This document shows positions 15,247 to 23,697 of a stretch of DNA of 43,124 nt, piece by piece; the stretch's first letter is position 1; each line of letters starts with the position of its first letter. Under the pieces are notes generated by a model. That model did no database searches. It had not been told where the DNA came from and saw only the letters and a program-made list of their open reading frames with translations. The position numbers and the translations under genes are program-made. Origin of the DNA: Streptomyces spiramenti (lineage in GTDB: Bacteria > Actinomycetota > Actinomycetes > Streptomycetales > Streptomycetaceae); NCBI RefSeq assembly GCF_012034385.1, contig NZ_JAAVJB010000007.1, positions 18,131-61,254 on the forward strand. The letters are read 5' to 3'.

Positions 15247-16896
15247 TCAGGGCACCGGCGTCGCGCGGGCGACGACCGCCGCCGGGTCCAGGCCCGCCGG
15301 GAGCGTGCCGAACGCCAGCCCCCGGTCGCGCCCCAGCCGCGTCGCGCAGAAGGCGTCCGCGACCGCGGGAGGCGCGTGGCGCACCAGCAGCGACCCCTGG
15401 AGCACCAGCGCGATCCGCTCCGCCAGCCGGCGCGCCCGTGCCTCCATGCCCTGGAGGTCGGAGAGCTCGGTCAGCACCTCCTTGATGGCCGCGTCGAGCC
15501 GGTGGTCCGCCCCGGCGGCCTGGCCCACCTCGGTCAGGAAGGCGTGCAGCACGTTCGGTTCGGTCCGCAGTGCCCGCAGCACGTCGAGCGCCTGCAGGTT
15601 CCCCGGCCCCTCCCACATCGAGTTCAGCGGGGCCTCGCGCAGCAGCCGCGGCATGCCGGACTCCTCCACGTAGCCGTTGCCGCCCAGGCACTCCATCGCC
15701 TCGGCCACCAACGCGGTGCAGCGCCCGGAGACCCAGAACTTCGCCGCCGGCACCGCGAGCCGCAGCAGGTAGCGGTCGTGCGAGCGCCCCGCCGCCGCCC
15801 CGTCGCAGGCCGCGGCCAGACGGAGCGCGAGAGCGGTCGCCGCCTCCGACTCCACCGCCAGGTCTGCCAGGACCGCCCGCATCAGAGGCTTGTCCGCGAG
15901 CGGCCCGCCGAACGCCTCCCGGTGCGTCGCGTGGTGGATCGCCAGCGCCACCGCCCGGCGCATCAGCGCGGCCGAGCCGGTCACGCAGTCCACCCGGGTC
16001 GCGGCGACCATCTCCAGGATGGTGGCGATGCCGCGCCCCTCCTCGCCGACCCGCCACGCCAGGGTCTCGTCGAACTCGACCTCCGCGGAGGCGTTGGCGC
16101 GGTTGCCGAGCTTGTCCTTCAGCCGCTGGAGCCGGAAGACGTTGCGGCTGCCGTCGGGGAGCACCCGCGGCAGCAGGAAGCAGGTCGGGCCGCCCTCCGC
16201 CCGCGCCAGCACCAGGAAGACGTCGGACATCGGGGCGGAGCAGAACCACTTGTGACCCGTCAGCGCGTACATGCCGCTCGCTGCGCCCTCCGCCGGCCGT
16301 GCCCGCGTCGTACCTGCGGCCAGGTCGGAACCGCCCTGCTTCTCCGTCATGCCCATCCCGGCCAGCGCGCCCCGCTTCTCGGGGGCCGCCGCCGGCCGGG
16401 GATCGTACTGCCGCGAGGTCAGCAGCGGCTGCCAGACCTCGGCCAGCGACGGCTCGGCCCGCAGCAACGGGACCGCGGCGTGCGTCATCGACACCGGGCA
16501 TCCCGGCCCCGCGTCGACCTGCGACCAGACGTGGAACCCCGCCGCGCGCCGCAGCAACCCACCGGGCTCGCCGCGGCCTCCGGTCAGTCCCCACTCCACC
16601 GCGCGGCCCAGCAGCCGGTGCCACGCGGGATGGAACCCGACCTCGTCGACTCGGTTCCCGTAGCGGTCGTGGGTGCGCAGCACGGGCGGCGACTCGTTCG
16701 CCTGCCGCGCCAGTTCCTGCGCCTCGGCGGAACCGGCCTCGCGGCCCAACTCGGACAGCTCGGCGGCCAGTCGGGCCGCGCCTTCCTCGGAGACGTAGTG
16801 CGCGACCCCCTCCCGGAGCGCGGCGTCCGTGGTGAAGACGTCGTGGTCGGCGAGGGGAGGGGACTGGTTGGCTACCGTGTGGGTGCGGGAGGTCAT
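15247..16896 (-). CDS. AidB-like acyl-CoA dehydrogenase family flavoprotein
   Basis: 549 residues, close to E. coli AidB (about 540) and longer than ordinary acyl-CoA dehydrogenases (about 380). GMGMTEKQGGSDLAAGTT is the AidB form of the FAD-binding signature, and HKWFCSAPMSDVFLVLARA and ECLGGNGYVEESGMPRLLRE are other family motifs; the Glu of the last could serve in catalysis. AidB proteins bind FAD and DNA and are linked to alkylation responses, but their true substrate is unclear. The ATG is 17 nt from the divergent GTG of the next gene, with a -10 box TAACGT ending 6 nt upstream, so a leaderless message is likely. Confidence 0.85.
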   Translation of the reverse strand: MTSRTHTVANQSPPLADHDVFTTDAALREGVAHYVSEEGAARLAAELSELGREAGSAEAQELARQANESPPVLRTHDRYGNRVDEVGFHPAWHRLLGRAVEWGLTGGRGEPGGLLRRAAGFHVWSQVDAGPGCPVSMTHAAVPLLRAEPSLAEVWQPLLTSRQYDPRPAAAPEKRGALAGMGMTEKQGGSDLAAGTTRARPAEGAASGMYALTGHKWFCSAPMSDVFLVLARAEGGPTCFLLPRVLPDGSRNVFRLQRLKDKLGNRANASAEVEFDETLAWRVGEEGRGIATILEMVAATRVDCVTGSAALMRRAVALAIHHATHREAFGGPLADKPLMRAVLADLAVESEAATALALRLAAACDGAAAGRSHDRYLLRLAVPAAKFWVSGRCTALVAEAMECLGGNGYVEESGMPRLLREAPLNSMWEGPGNLQALDVLRALRTEPNVLHAFLTEVGQAAGADHRLDAAIKEVLTELSDLQGMEARARRLAERIALVLQGSLLVRHAPPAVADAFCATRLGRDRGLAFGTLPAGLDPAAVVARATPVP

Positions 16897-16913
16897 GCGG
16901 CTACGTTATGGGC
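16897..16913. promoter_or_regulatory. Shared divergent -10 element for two leaderless genes
   Basis: TACGTTA at 16902-16908 reads TACGTT rightward and TAACGT leftward. Rightward it ends 6 nt before GTG 16914; leftward it ends 6 nt before ATG 16896. Both distances fit a leaderless start. -35 boxes (near 16879-16884 and 16926-16931) are poor matches. Confidence 0.5.
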
Positions 16914-18278
16914 GTGACCGCCGACGACGCATCCCACCGGACCGGGCAGGACCCCCGGCCCGGACCGCCCGCACCCGGTGACGAGGGCGCCGCCGGCACC
17001 GGCGCGCCCGAACCCGGCAGCGGCGCGCCCGAACCCCGCACCGGACCCGTCCCTGGACCCGTCCCAGGAGCCGGGCCGGAGCCGGGCCCGCACGGGAGTG
17101 GCGAGCCCGGATCCACCGCGGACGGGGCCGGCGTCCCCGACCCCCCGGCGGCGGTGGGGGCCGACGACCGGGACGCGGCGGAGCGGGTCGCGCTGTACCA
17201 CCGCATTCCCAAGGCGAAGCTGGTGTGGCTGCTGCTGCGCGACACCGTGCAGTCCTGCACGGAGCACCGCATCGTCGGCATGGCCGCGGAGGCTGCCTTC
17301 TTCACCCTGCTGTCGCTGCCCCCGCTGCTGCTCGGGCTGATCGGCCTCCTCAGCAGCCTGGACGCGCTGGCCGGCACCGACATGCTGGAGACGGCCCGCA
17401 GCCACATCCTCGACGTCTCGACGACCATGCTCTCCGAGCGCGGCGTCAACGACGTGGTGCGCCCGCTGATCGACGACCTCACCAAGGGGCCCCGGCCCGA
17501 CGTGATGTCCTTCGGCTTCGTGGTCGCCCTCTGGTCGGGGTCACGGGCGGTCAACGTCTTCGTCGGCACCATCACCGTGATGTACGGGATGGAGGGCTAC
17601 CGGAACCCGGCCGCCACCCGGCTGCTCGCCTTCCTGATGTACCTGGTGAGCCTCGCCGTGGGCGCGGTGGTGGTCCCTGCCCTGGTCATCGGGCCGGAGC
17701 TTGCCATCGGCTGGTTCCCCGGACTGGAGGGACAGCTGCGGATCGCGTACTGGCCGGTGGTGCTGCTGCTCTGCGTCGGCTTCCTGACCACGCTCTACCA
17801 CGTCTCGGTGCCGGTGCGCTCGCCCTGGCGGGAGGACATCCCCGGGGCGATGGTGGCGCTGGCGATCTGGGCCGTCTGCGCCTTCGCCCTCCGCGCCTAC
17901 CTGCGGACGACCGTCGAGGGACCGTCCATGTACGGCTCGCTCGCGGTGCCGGTGGCGATCCTGCTCTGGCTGGGTGTCTCCGCGTTCGCCGTCCTCGTCG
18001 GGGCCGCGCTCAACGCAGCCGTCGACCGGGTCTGGCCCACGGCGGCCACCGCCGCGGCGCGGGCGGAGACGGATGAGGCGCGCGAGGCCGCCGCCGAGGC
18101 GATGCTCGCGGCGGTCCGGGAGCGGCGCAGCCGCGCGGAGAAGCTCGGGGTCCAGGCGTACGACATGACCGCCACCGCGATGCGGCTCGCCGGGACGCTG
18201 CGGCCGTCGGAGCTGCGGCAGCAGCTCAAGGCCGCCCGGAAGCGCCGCCGCAAGGAGGCGGGGCGCCGGGTCCGCTGA
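16914..18278 (+). CDS. YihY/BrkB family inner membrane protein
   Basis: 454 residues from the GTG at 16914; an ATG two codons earlier (16908) is possible but lies in the -10 box. The first about 85 residues are Pro/Gly/Glu low-complexity and probably cytoplasmic. From about residue 100 comes the YihY domain: VWLLLRDTVQSCTEHRIVGMAAEAAFFTLLSLPPLLL, then about five more membrane segments, ending near VAILLWLGVSAFAVLVGAALNA. A basic helical tail follows (about 90 residues). The family was once called RNase BN, but that activity belongs elsewhere; function unknown. Divergent from the AidB-like gene. Confidence 0.85.
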   Translation: MTADDASHRTGQDPRPGPPAPGDEGAAGTGAPEPGSGAPEPRTGPVPGPVPGAGPEPGPHGSGEPGSTADGAGVPDPPAAVGADDRDAAERVALYHRIPKAKLVWLLLRDTVQSCTEHRIVGMAAEAAFFTLLSLPPLLLGLIGLLSSLDALAGTDMLETARSHILDVSTTMLSERGVNDVVRPLIDDLTKGPRPDVMSFGFVVALWSGSRAVNVFVGTITVMYGMEGYRNPAATRLLAFLMYLVSLAVGAVVVPALVIGPELAIGWFPGLEGQLRIAYWPVVLLLCVGFLTTLYHVSVPVRSPWREDIPGAMVALAIWAVCAFALRAYLRTTVEGPSMYGSLAVPVAILLWLGVSAFAVLVGAALNAAVDRVWPTAATAAARAETDEAREAAAEAMLAAVRERRSRAEKLGVQAYDMTATAMRLAGTLRPSELRQQLKAARKRRRKEAGRRVR

Positions 18279-18361
18279 CGGCCGCCCGGCCGCCCCGCCG
18301 ATGCCTTGACGGCCGCTCGCCCGGTGCGGGCGCGGGCACCGCGGCCCGGGGTCCGTCAGAG

Positions 18362-18409
18362 CCTGTCCGGCACTTCGCGCCGCGGGCCGAGCGGGATTCA
18401 CCGGACAGG
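18362..18409. terminator. Hairpin between convergent YihY and DUF1876 genes
   Basis: CCTGTCCGG (18362-18370) pairs with CCGGACAGG (18401-18409) across a 30-nt GC-rich loop that can fold further. A smaller CAGGAG/CTCCTG hairpin follows at about 18413. The position between two convergent stop codons suggests termination. Confidence 0.5.
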
Positions 18410-18436
18410 GCCCAGGAGACGAGGCTCCTGCGCGGG

Positions 18437-18706
18437 TCACAGCGTCAGATGCGCCGGGGTGGTCGTCGCCCGCTCGATCTCCCGCTCCGCCTCGGCCAGC
18501 AGCCGTCCGGCGAGCTCGTTGAGCAACCGGGCTGCCGCCACCTCCTCGCCGACCCGCGGTTGCGACGGATCGTCGGGGTGTCGGTCCGCGTGCGCGTGGG
18601 CGCGTAGCTCGGTCCCGTTCGGCAACCGCAGCAGGGCGACGGCCCTCGTCTCCGATCCGATCTCGTTGAACTCCAGTTCGATGTGCCATCCGGCGACGGT
18701 CGCCAT
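18437..18706 (-). CDS. DUF1876 family small protein
   Basis: 89 residues, full length for DUF1876, a small alpha/beta domain common in actinomycetes. The family pattern is WHIELEFNEIGSETRAVALL, then GTELRAHAHADRHPDDPSQP, then VGEEVAAARLLNELAGRLL. Function unknown; it is often encoded next to stress or regulatory genes. No signal or membrane segment. GGAGG lies 8 nt before the ATG at 18704-18706. Long overlapping frames on both strands here are shadows of this gene and rsgA. Confidence 0.85.
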   Translation of the reverse strand: MATVAGWHIELEFNEIGSETRAVALLRLPNGTELRAHAHADRHPDDPSQPRVGEEVAAARLLNELAGRLLAEAEREIERATTTPAHLTL

Positions 18707-18877
18707 GATGCCCACCTCCGCTCGTGCTCCTTCCAGCGTGCACCCGTCGCCGGGACGGGGCAGCGGAAAAGGCGTTGCCCGCCCGCGACGGCGCTCGGTA
18801 GCGTGCCGTGCGTGCGGTCCGGCCGGATCGCACGACGGCCGGGCCGTGGGCCCGTGAGGCGGAGGGAGGTGCGAACG

Positions 18878-18952
18878 ATGGCTGTCCTCCACAGCGTTCC
18901 GCGCGGCGTGTCCGCCGCTTCCGTACGTTCCACCTCCGTGCACCCCGGCTGA
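18878..18952 (+). CDS. Short ORF with strong ribosome site upstream of rsgA
   Basis: 24 codons beginning MAVLHSVPRGVSAASV, with GGAGGGAGGTG 6 nt before the ATG, the strongest ribosome site in this part of the window. It ends 54 nt before the rsgA GTG. Not recognised. It could be a regulatory uORF or a true small protein. Hydrophobicity is low and there are no cysteines. Confidence 0.4.
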   Translation: MAVLHSVPRGVSAASVRSTSVHPG

Positions 18953-19006
18953 CCTCCGCGCGCTTGCGCGCCACCGGGGAGCCGTCCCCGGAAGGCCCAC
19001 CCTGTC

Positions 19007-20230
19007 GTGAGCAGCACCTCCCGTACCACCTCCTCCGCTCCTCTCCCGGACGCGCCGTCCGCCCCGTCGCCGGTGTCCCCCGCGTCGCCGGCGGACAGCA
19101 CGGCGTCGTCCGTGTCCGTGCCCGACCGGGGCGACCCGCTCCACCGGCTCGGCTGGGACGAGGCGTACGACGCCGCCCTCGCTCCCTTCCTCGCCGGCGA
19201 CCCCCGCGTCGTCCCCGGCCGCGTCACCCGTGTCGACCGAGGCGGGTGCGAGCTCCTCACGGCCGACGGCAGCGTCCGCGCGGGGTTCGTCGACCGGCCC
19301 GCGGCCGACCCCACCGAGCGGGTCTGCACCGGCGACTGGGCCGTGCTCGCCCCCGGTGGCGCGGCATGGGAGCTCCGCGCCCTCCTGCCCCGCCGGTCCG
19401 CCTTCCTGCGCTCCGGCTCCACCAAGGCGGCCAGGGGCCAGGTGCTCGCCGCCAACGTCGACGCGGCGCTGATCGCCGTCTCGCTCGCCGACGACTTCGT
19501 CGTCGGGCGCCTGGAGCGCTTCGTCTCCCTGGCGTGGGCCGCCGGCACCCGGCCGGTGGTCGTCCTCACCAAGTGCGACCTCGCGTCGGACGTGGAACAC
19601 CTGCTGGGGGACGCGAGCGCAGCCGCCCCCGGGGTCCGGGTGCTCGCGGTCAGCGCGCGCACCGGCGCGGGGGTCGCCGAGCTCTCGGCAGCGCTCCGCG
19701 GCGGCAGCGCCGCTCTGCTCGGCCTCTCCGGGGCGGGCAAGTCCACGCTCGCCAACGCCCTCACGGGGCTGGGTGGTCAGCGGGTGCAGGAGACCCGGGA
19801 CAGCGACGGTCGGGGGCGCCACACCACCACCGCCCGGGAGCTGCTGCCGCTGCCCGGCGGCGGGGCGCTGATCGACACGCCGGGACTGCGGGGCGTCGGC
19901 CTCTGGGACGCCGCCGAGGGTGTCGGCGCGACGTTCGCCGAGATCGAGGAGCTGGCCGGTCGTTGCCGGTTCGGTGACTGCGGTCACCGCACCGAGCCCG
20001 GGTGCGCCGTTCTCGGGGCGATCGAGGCGGGCGTCCTCGCCTCGCGCCGCCTGGACAGCTACCGGAAGCTGCTCCGCGAGAACGACCGGCTGGCGGCGAG
20101 GGCCGACGCGCTGCTCCGGGCCGAGCAGCGCAAGGAGTGGAAGCGGCGCGCCGCGCGGGGCCGGTGGGAGAGCGACGCCAAGCGGGGGCTCACCCCCGGT
20201 ACGGGCGGTCGGGGCGGCCGTCGCCGCTGA
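19007..20230 (+). CDS. rsgA: Ribosome small-subunit-dependent GTPase A
   Basis: 407 residues, longer than E. coli RsgA (about 350) because of a Ser/Pro-rich N-terminal extension of about 40 residues. OB-fold domain first (VVPGRVTRVDRGGCELL), then the circularly permuted GTPase: G4 VVLTKCDLA, G5 VSARTG, G1 GLSGAGKSTLANAL, G3 LIDTPGLRG. The zinc-finger region CRFGDCGHRTEPGC supplies the Cys-His-Cys ligands. It acts late in 30S maturation. The start is GTG with GGAAGG 11 nt upstream. Monocistronic; lon follows after 213 bp. Confidence 0.93.
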   Translation: MSSTSRTTSSAPLPDAPSAPSPVSPASPADSTASSVSVPDRGDPLHRLGWDEAYDAALAPFLAGDPRVVPGRVTRVDRGGCELLTADGSVRAGFVDRPAADPTERVCTGDWAVLAPGGAAWELRALLPRRSAFLRSGSTKAARGQVLAANVDAALIAVSLADDFVVGRLERFVSLAWAAGTRPVVVLTKCDLASDVEHLLGDASAAAPGVRVLAVSARTGAGVAELSAALRGGSAALLGLSGAGKSTLANALTGLGGQRVQETRDSDGRGRHTTTARELLPLPGGGALIDTPGLRGVGLWDAAEGVGATFAEIEELAGRCRFGDCGHRTEPGCAVLGAIEAGVLASRRLDSYRKLLRENDRLAARADALLRAEQRKEWKRRAARGRWESDAKRGLTPGTGGRGGRRR

Positions 20231-20346
20231 CATCGGCGGCGCGGGTGTGCGGTGCGTGCCGCACCCCCGCCGAGAGCGACCGGCCGCGCGGGAATCGCCG
20301 CTCCGCGGGCCGCGTTGTGACGGCGAACGCCCCCGGGGCAGTGACC

Positions 20347-20363
20347 GATCGCTCTCGGCGAAC
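20347..20363 (+). promoter_or_regulatory. Candidate ClgR activator site upstream of lon
   Basis: GATCGC-TCTCG-GCGAAC matches 11 of 12 positions of the GTTCGC-N5-GCGAAC type motif recalled for ClgR in Streptomyces, where lon is a known target. It lies 80-97 bp before the lon start, a normal distance for an activator. Confidence 0.55.
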
Positions 20364-20401
20364 ACCCCACCCGCTGCGGGAACAATCTCCCCGCTCCCCG
20401 C

Positions 20402-20422
20402 ATTGAGTCCTCATAGCTCAAC
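20402..20422 (+). promoter_or_regulatory. HAIR-type operator (HspR) upstream of lon
   Basis: TTGAGT (20403-20408), a 7-nt spacer and GCTCAA (20416-20421) match 11 of 14 positions of the HAIR consensus CTTGAGT-N7-ACTCAAG. HspR is known to repress lon along with dnaK and clpB in Streptomyces. The site lies 23-42 bp before the ATG, over the likely promoter or start site. Confidence 0.75.
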
Positions 20423-20443
20423 TTATCTGCGGATGGAGTGGTC

Positions 20444-22882
20444 ATGGCAATTTCGCGCACAACGCTCACGCTGCCCGTGCTGCCGCTGGACGACAACGTG
20501 GTGCTCCCCGGCATGGTCGTCCCGCTGGACCTGAGCGACACCGAGGTCCGGGCCGCCGTCGAGGCCGCCCGCGCAGCGGCACCGGCCGGCGGGAAGCCCG
20601 AGGTGCTGCTCGTCCCCCGCACCGAGGGGCGCTACGCGGCGATCGGCGTGCGCGGCCGGGTCGAACAGACCGGCCGGCTGGCCGACGGCGACCCCGGCGC
20701 CCTGATCCGGGGACTGGGACGGGTACGGGTCGGTGCCGGTACCACCGGACCGGGTGCCGCGCTCTGGGTCGAGGGGTCGGAGATCCGGGACGTCCTGCCC
20801 GACCCGCTGCCGGGCGCCGTCAGCGAGCTCGTCACGGAGTACCGCGCGCTGATCACCGCGTGGCTGAGGGAGCGCGGCGCCTGGCAGGTCGTGGACCGGG
20901 TGCAGCAGATCGACGCCCCCGGCGCACTGGCCGACAACGCCGGCTACTCGCCGTTCCTCACCACCGAGCAGCGCGTGAGCCTGCTGGAGGCCACGGACCC
21001 CGTCGACCGGCTGCGGCTGGCCACCGGCCTGCTCAAGGACCACCTCGCCGAGCGCGAGGTCGCCGACTCCATCGCCAAGGACGTCCAGGACGGCGTCGAG
21101 AAGCAGCAGCGCGAGTTCCTGCTCCGCCGCCAGCTCCAGGCGGTCCGCAAGGAGCTGTCCGAGCTGACGGGGGACGGCGGGAGCGGGGAGGCGGACGAGG
21201 ACTACCGCTCCCGGATCGAGGCCGCCGCGCTGCCGCCCGAGGTCCACAAGGCCGCACTGGCGGAGGTCGACAAGCTGGAACGCGCCGGTGACCAGGGCCC
21301 CGAGGCCGGGTGGATCCGCACCTGGCTGGACACCGTCCTGGAGATGCCGTGGAACGTCAGCAGTGAGGACGCCTACGACATCGCCGAGGCGCGCGCCGTG
21401 CTCGACGCAGACCACACCGGCCTCCAGGACGTGAAGGACCGCATCGTCGAGTACCTGGCGGTCCGCAAGCGCCGAGCGGCCCGCGACCGCGCCGCCGAGA
21501 ACGCCACCCCGGAGGCGGCTCCGTCCCGGTCGCGCGACCGGCGCCCCGGCGGCGCCGTGCTCGCCCTCGTGGGCCCGCCCGGCGTCGGCAAGACCTCCCT
21601 GGGGGAGTCCGTCGCCCGCGCCATGGGCCGGGAGTTCGTGCGCGTCGCCCTCGGCGGCGTCCGCGACGAGGCCGAGATCCGCGGTCACCGCCGGACCTAC
21701 GTGGGCGCGCTCCCCGGCCGGATCGTCCGCGCGATCAAGGACGCGGGCTCCATGAACCCCGTGGTGCTGCTGGACGAGGTCGACAAGGTCGGGAGCGACT
21801 TCCGCGGCGACCCGGCGGCGGCCCTGCTGGAGGTCCTGGACCCGGCGCAGAACCACACCTTCCGCGACCACTACCTGGAGGTCGAACTCGACCTCAGCGA
21901 CGTGGTCTTCCTCGCCACAGCCAACGCGCTGGAGAGCATCCCGCAGCCCCTGCTGGACCGGATGGAGCTGGTGCAGCTCGACGGGTACACCGAGGACGAG
22001 AAGGTGACCATCGCACGGGACCACCTGCTGCCCCGGCAGCTGGAACGCGCCGGACTCGACGCCGACGAGGCGACGGTCACGGACGACGCGCTCCGCCGAC
22101 TGGCCGGCGAGTACACCCGGGAGGCCGGGGTCCGCGGACTGGAACGCGCGGTGGCACGGGTGCTGCGCAAGGTCGCCGCGGGGGGCGAGTCGGACGTCAC
22201 CGCGCTGCCGGTGACGATCGGGCCCGACGACCTCCGCGCGCTGATCGGCAGGCCGCGCCACACCCCGGAGGCCGCCCACGACCCCGCCGAACGCCGCACC
22301 GCGGTGCCCGGCGTGGCCACCGGTCTGGCCGTCACCGGAGCCGGCGGCGACGTGCTGTACGTCGAGGCGTCACTCGCCGACCCGGAGACGGGCGGTGCGG
22401 GACTGACCCTCACCGGTCAGTTGGGCGACGTGATGAAGGAGTCCGGGCAGATCGCTCTCTCCTACCTGCGGTCGCGCGGCGCCGAGCTGGAACTCCCCGT
22501 CGGAGACCTCAAGGAACGCGGCGTCCACCTGCACGTCCCCGCCGGGGCCGTCCCCAAGGACGGCCCGAGCGCCGGCGTCACGATGATCACCGCGCTGGCG
22601 TCGCTGCTCAGCGGCCGTCAGGTGCGGCCCGACGTCGCGATGACCGGGGAGGTCTCCCTGACCGGGCGGGTGCTGCCGATCGGCGGGGTGAAGCAGAAAC
22701 TGCTCGCCGCCGACCGGGCCGGGATCACCACGGTGATCATCCCTGCCCGGAACGAGCCCGACCTGGACGACGTCCCCGCCGAGGTCCTGGCGAGGCTGGA
22801 CGTCCGGCCGGTCTCCGACGTCCGGACCGTCCTGGAGGTGGCCCTCACTCCCGGTCGACGCCCGGTGGGCGTCGCGGCCTGA
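20444..22882 (+). CDS. lon: ATP-dependent protease La (Lon)
   Basis: 812 residues, normal for LonA. N-terminal substrate domain (LPVLPLDDNVVLPGMVVPLD), AAA+ core with Walker A VGPPGVGKTSLGES (about residue 380), Walker B PVVLLDEVDK and sensor residues, then the C-terminal protease with the Ser-Lys dyad: Ser in PKDGPSAGVTM and Lys in GGVKQKLLAA. It degrades misfolded and short-lived regulatory proteins in the cytoplasm. The ATG at 20444 is preferred over GTG 20438 because GGAG lies 5 nt before it. HspR- and ClgR-type sites upstream point to stress control; a strong hairpin follows the stop codon. Confidence 0.95.
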   Translation: MAISRTTLTLPVLPLDDNVVLPGMVVPLDLSDTEVRAAVEAARAAAPAGGKPEVLLVPRTEGRYAAIGVRGRVEQTGRLADGDPGALIRGLGRVRVGAGTTGPGAALWVEGSEIRDVLPDPLPGAVSELVTEYRALITAWLRERGAWQVVDRVQQIDAPGALADNAGYSPFLTTEQRVSLLEATDPVDRLRLATGLLKDHLAEREVADSIAKDVQDGVEKQQREFLLRRQLQAVRKELSELTGDGGSGEADEDYRSRIEAAALPPEVHKAALAEVDKLERAGDQGPEAGWIRTWLDTVLEMPWNVSSEDAYDIAEARAVLDADHTGLQDVKDRIVEYLAVRKRRAARDRAAENATPEAAPSRSRDRRPGGAVLALVGPPGVGKTSLGESVARAMGREFVRVALGGVRDEAEIRGHRRTYVGALPGRIVRAIKDAGSMNPVVLLDEVDKVGSDFRGDPAAALLEVLDPAQNHTFRDHYLEVELDLSDVVFLATANALESIPQPLLDRMELVQLDGYTEDEKVTIARDHLLPRQLERAGLDADEATVTDDALRRLAGEYTREAGVRGLERAVARVLRKVAAGGESDVTALPVTIGPDDLRALIGRPRHTPEAAHDPAERRTAVPGVATGLAVTGAGGDVLYVEASLADPETGGAGLTLTGQLGDVMKESGQIALSYLRSRGAELELPVGDLKERGVHLHVPAGAVPKDGPSAGVTMITALASLLSGRQVRPDVAMTGEVSLTGRVLPIGGVKQKLLAADRAGITTVIIPARNEPDLDDVPAEVLARLDVRPVSDVRTVLEVALTPGRRPVGVAA

Positions 22883-22910
22883 CCGCCGCGCGCACCCCGT
22901 ACGGGCTGAT

Positions 22911-22948
22911 GTGCCCGGGCGGGCCCGCTCTCGGGCCCGCCCGGGCAC
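22911..22948. terminator. lon terminator
   Basis: A perfect 17-bp stem (22911-22927 with 22932-22948, first arm GTGCCCGGGCGGGCCCG) with a CTCT loop, 29 nt after the lon stop codon. No T-run. Confidence 0.8.
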
Positions 22949-23072
22949 CGTCGCCGTGGCGCGGGACGGCGGCGCCCTGGCGGGGCGTCCGACGGCCCGC
23001 GGCGGGGCGGGCCCGGCTGCGGCGCGGTCCGGCACACGCCACCGGTCGGCCGGGAAGCAGCCGGTCAGCGCC

Positions 23073-23084
23073 TAGGGTCGGGGC
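23073..23084 (+). promoter_or_regulatory. Leaderless-type promoter (-10 TAGGGT)
   Basis: TAGGGT (23073-23078) ends 6 nt before the ATG at 23085, with no Shine-Dalgarno. The spacing is the same as for the gene at 278. Confidence 0.55.
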
Positions 23085-23555
23085 ATGACCCCATCGATCG
23101 CGACCAACACCCGTGTTGAACTCCCGGAACTGCTGGAGTTCCTGCGCCCCCGCCACCGGGCCCTCCTCCTCACCCGCCGCGGCGACGGCAGCCCGCAGGG
23201 CTCCCCGCTCACCTGCGGCGTGGACGACGCCGGCCGCATCGTCATGTCCACGTATCCCGAGCGCGCCAAGACCCGCAACGTCCGCCGCGACCCCCGCGCC
23301 TCCGTCATCGTGCTCTCGGACGAGTGGGACGGGCCCTGGGTCCAGGTCGACGGGACAGCCGAGGTGCTGGACGTTCCCGAGGCGGTGGAGGGTCTCGTCG
23401 AGTACTTCCGCAACATCGCGGGGGAGCACTCGGACTGGGACGAGTACCGCGAGGCCATGGTGCGGCAGGGGAAGTCCCTGATCCGTATCACCCCGGAGCG
23501 CTGGGGCCCCGTCGCCACCGGAGGTTTCCCCGCCCGCCTGGCACCCGACGCCTGA
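23085..23555 (+). CDS. PPOX-class F420/FMN-dependent oxidoreductase
   Basis: 156 residues of the split-barrel flavin/F420-binding fold. ALLLTRRGDGSPQGSPLTCG and IVMSTYPERAKTRNVRRDPR are typical of the actinomycete PPOX-class F420-dependent enzymes, the second segment contacting the cofactor phosphate. The substrate is unknown. There is no signal peptide. Start choice rests on the -10 box 6 nt upstream and on the family N terminus. Monocistronic, between lon and the ada-alkA fusion. Confidence 0.85.
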   Translation: MTPSIATNTRVELPELLEFLRPRHRALLLTRRGDGSPQGSPLTCGVDDAGRIVMSTYPERAKTRNVRRDPRASVIVLSDEWDGPWVQVDGTAEVLDVPEAVEGLVEYFRNIAGEHSDWDEYREAMVRQGKSLIRITPERWGPVATGGFPARLAPDA

Positions 23556-23697
23556 GGCGGCGGACCGGCCGGTCCGGCCCGGTCCGGCGGGGCGGACGGG
23601 GCCGTGAGCGTCCGGCTGCCCCGCGGCGCCCGGACGCGCCACGGCCGTGTCCGTTTTCCGCCGGACCGGGACGGCCGGGCGCGTCACACTGGAGGGT

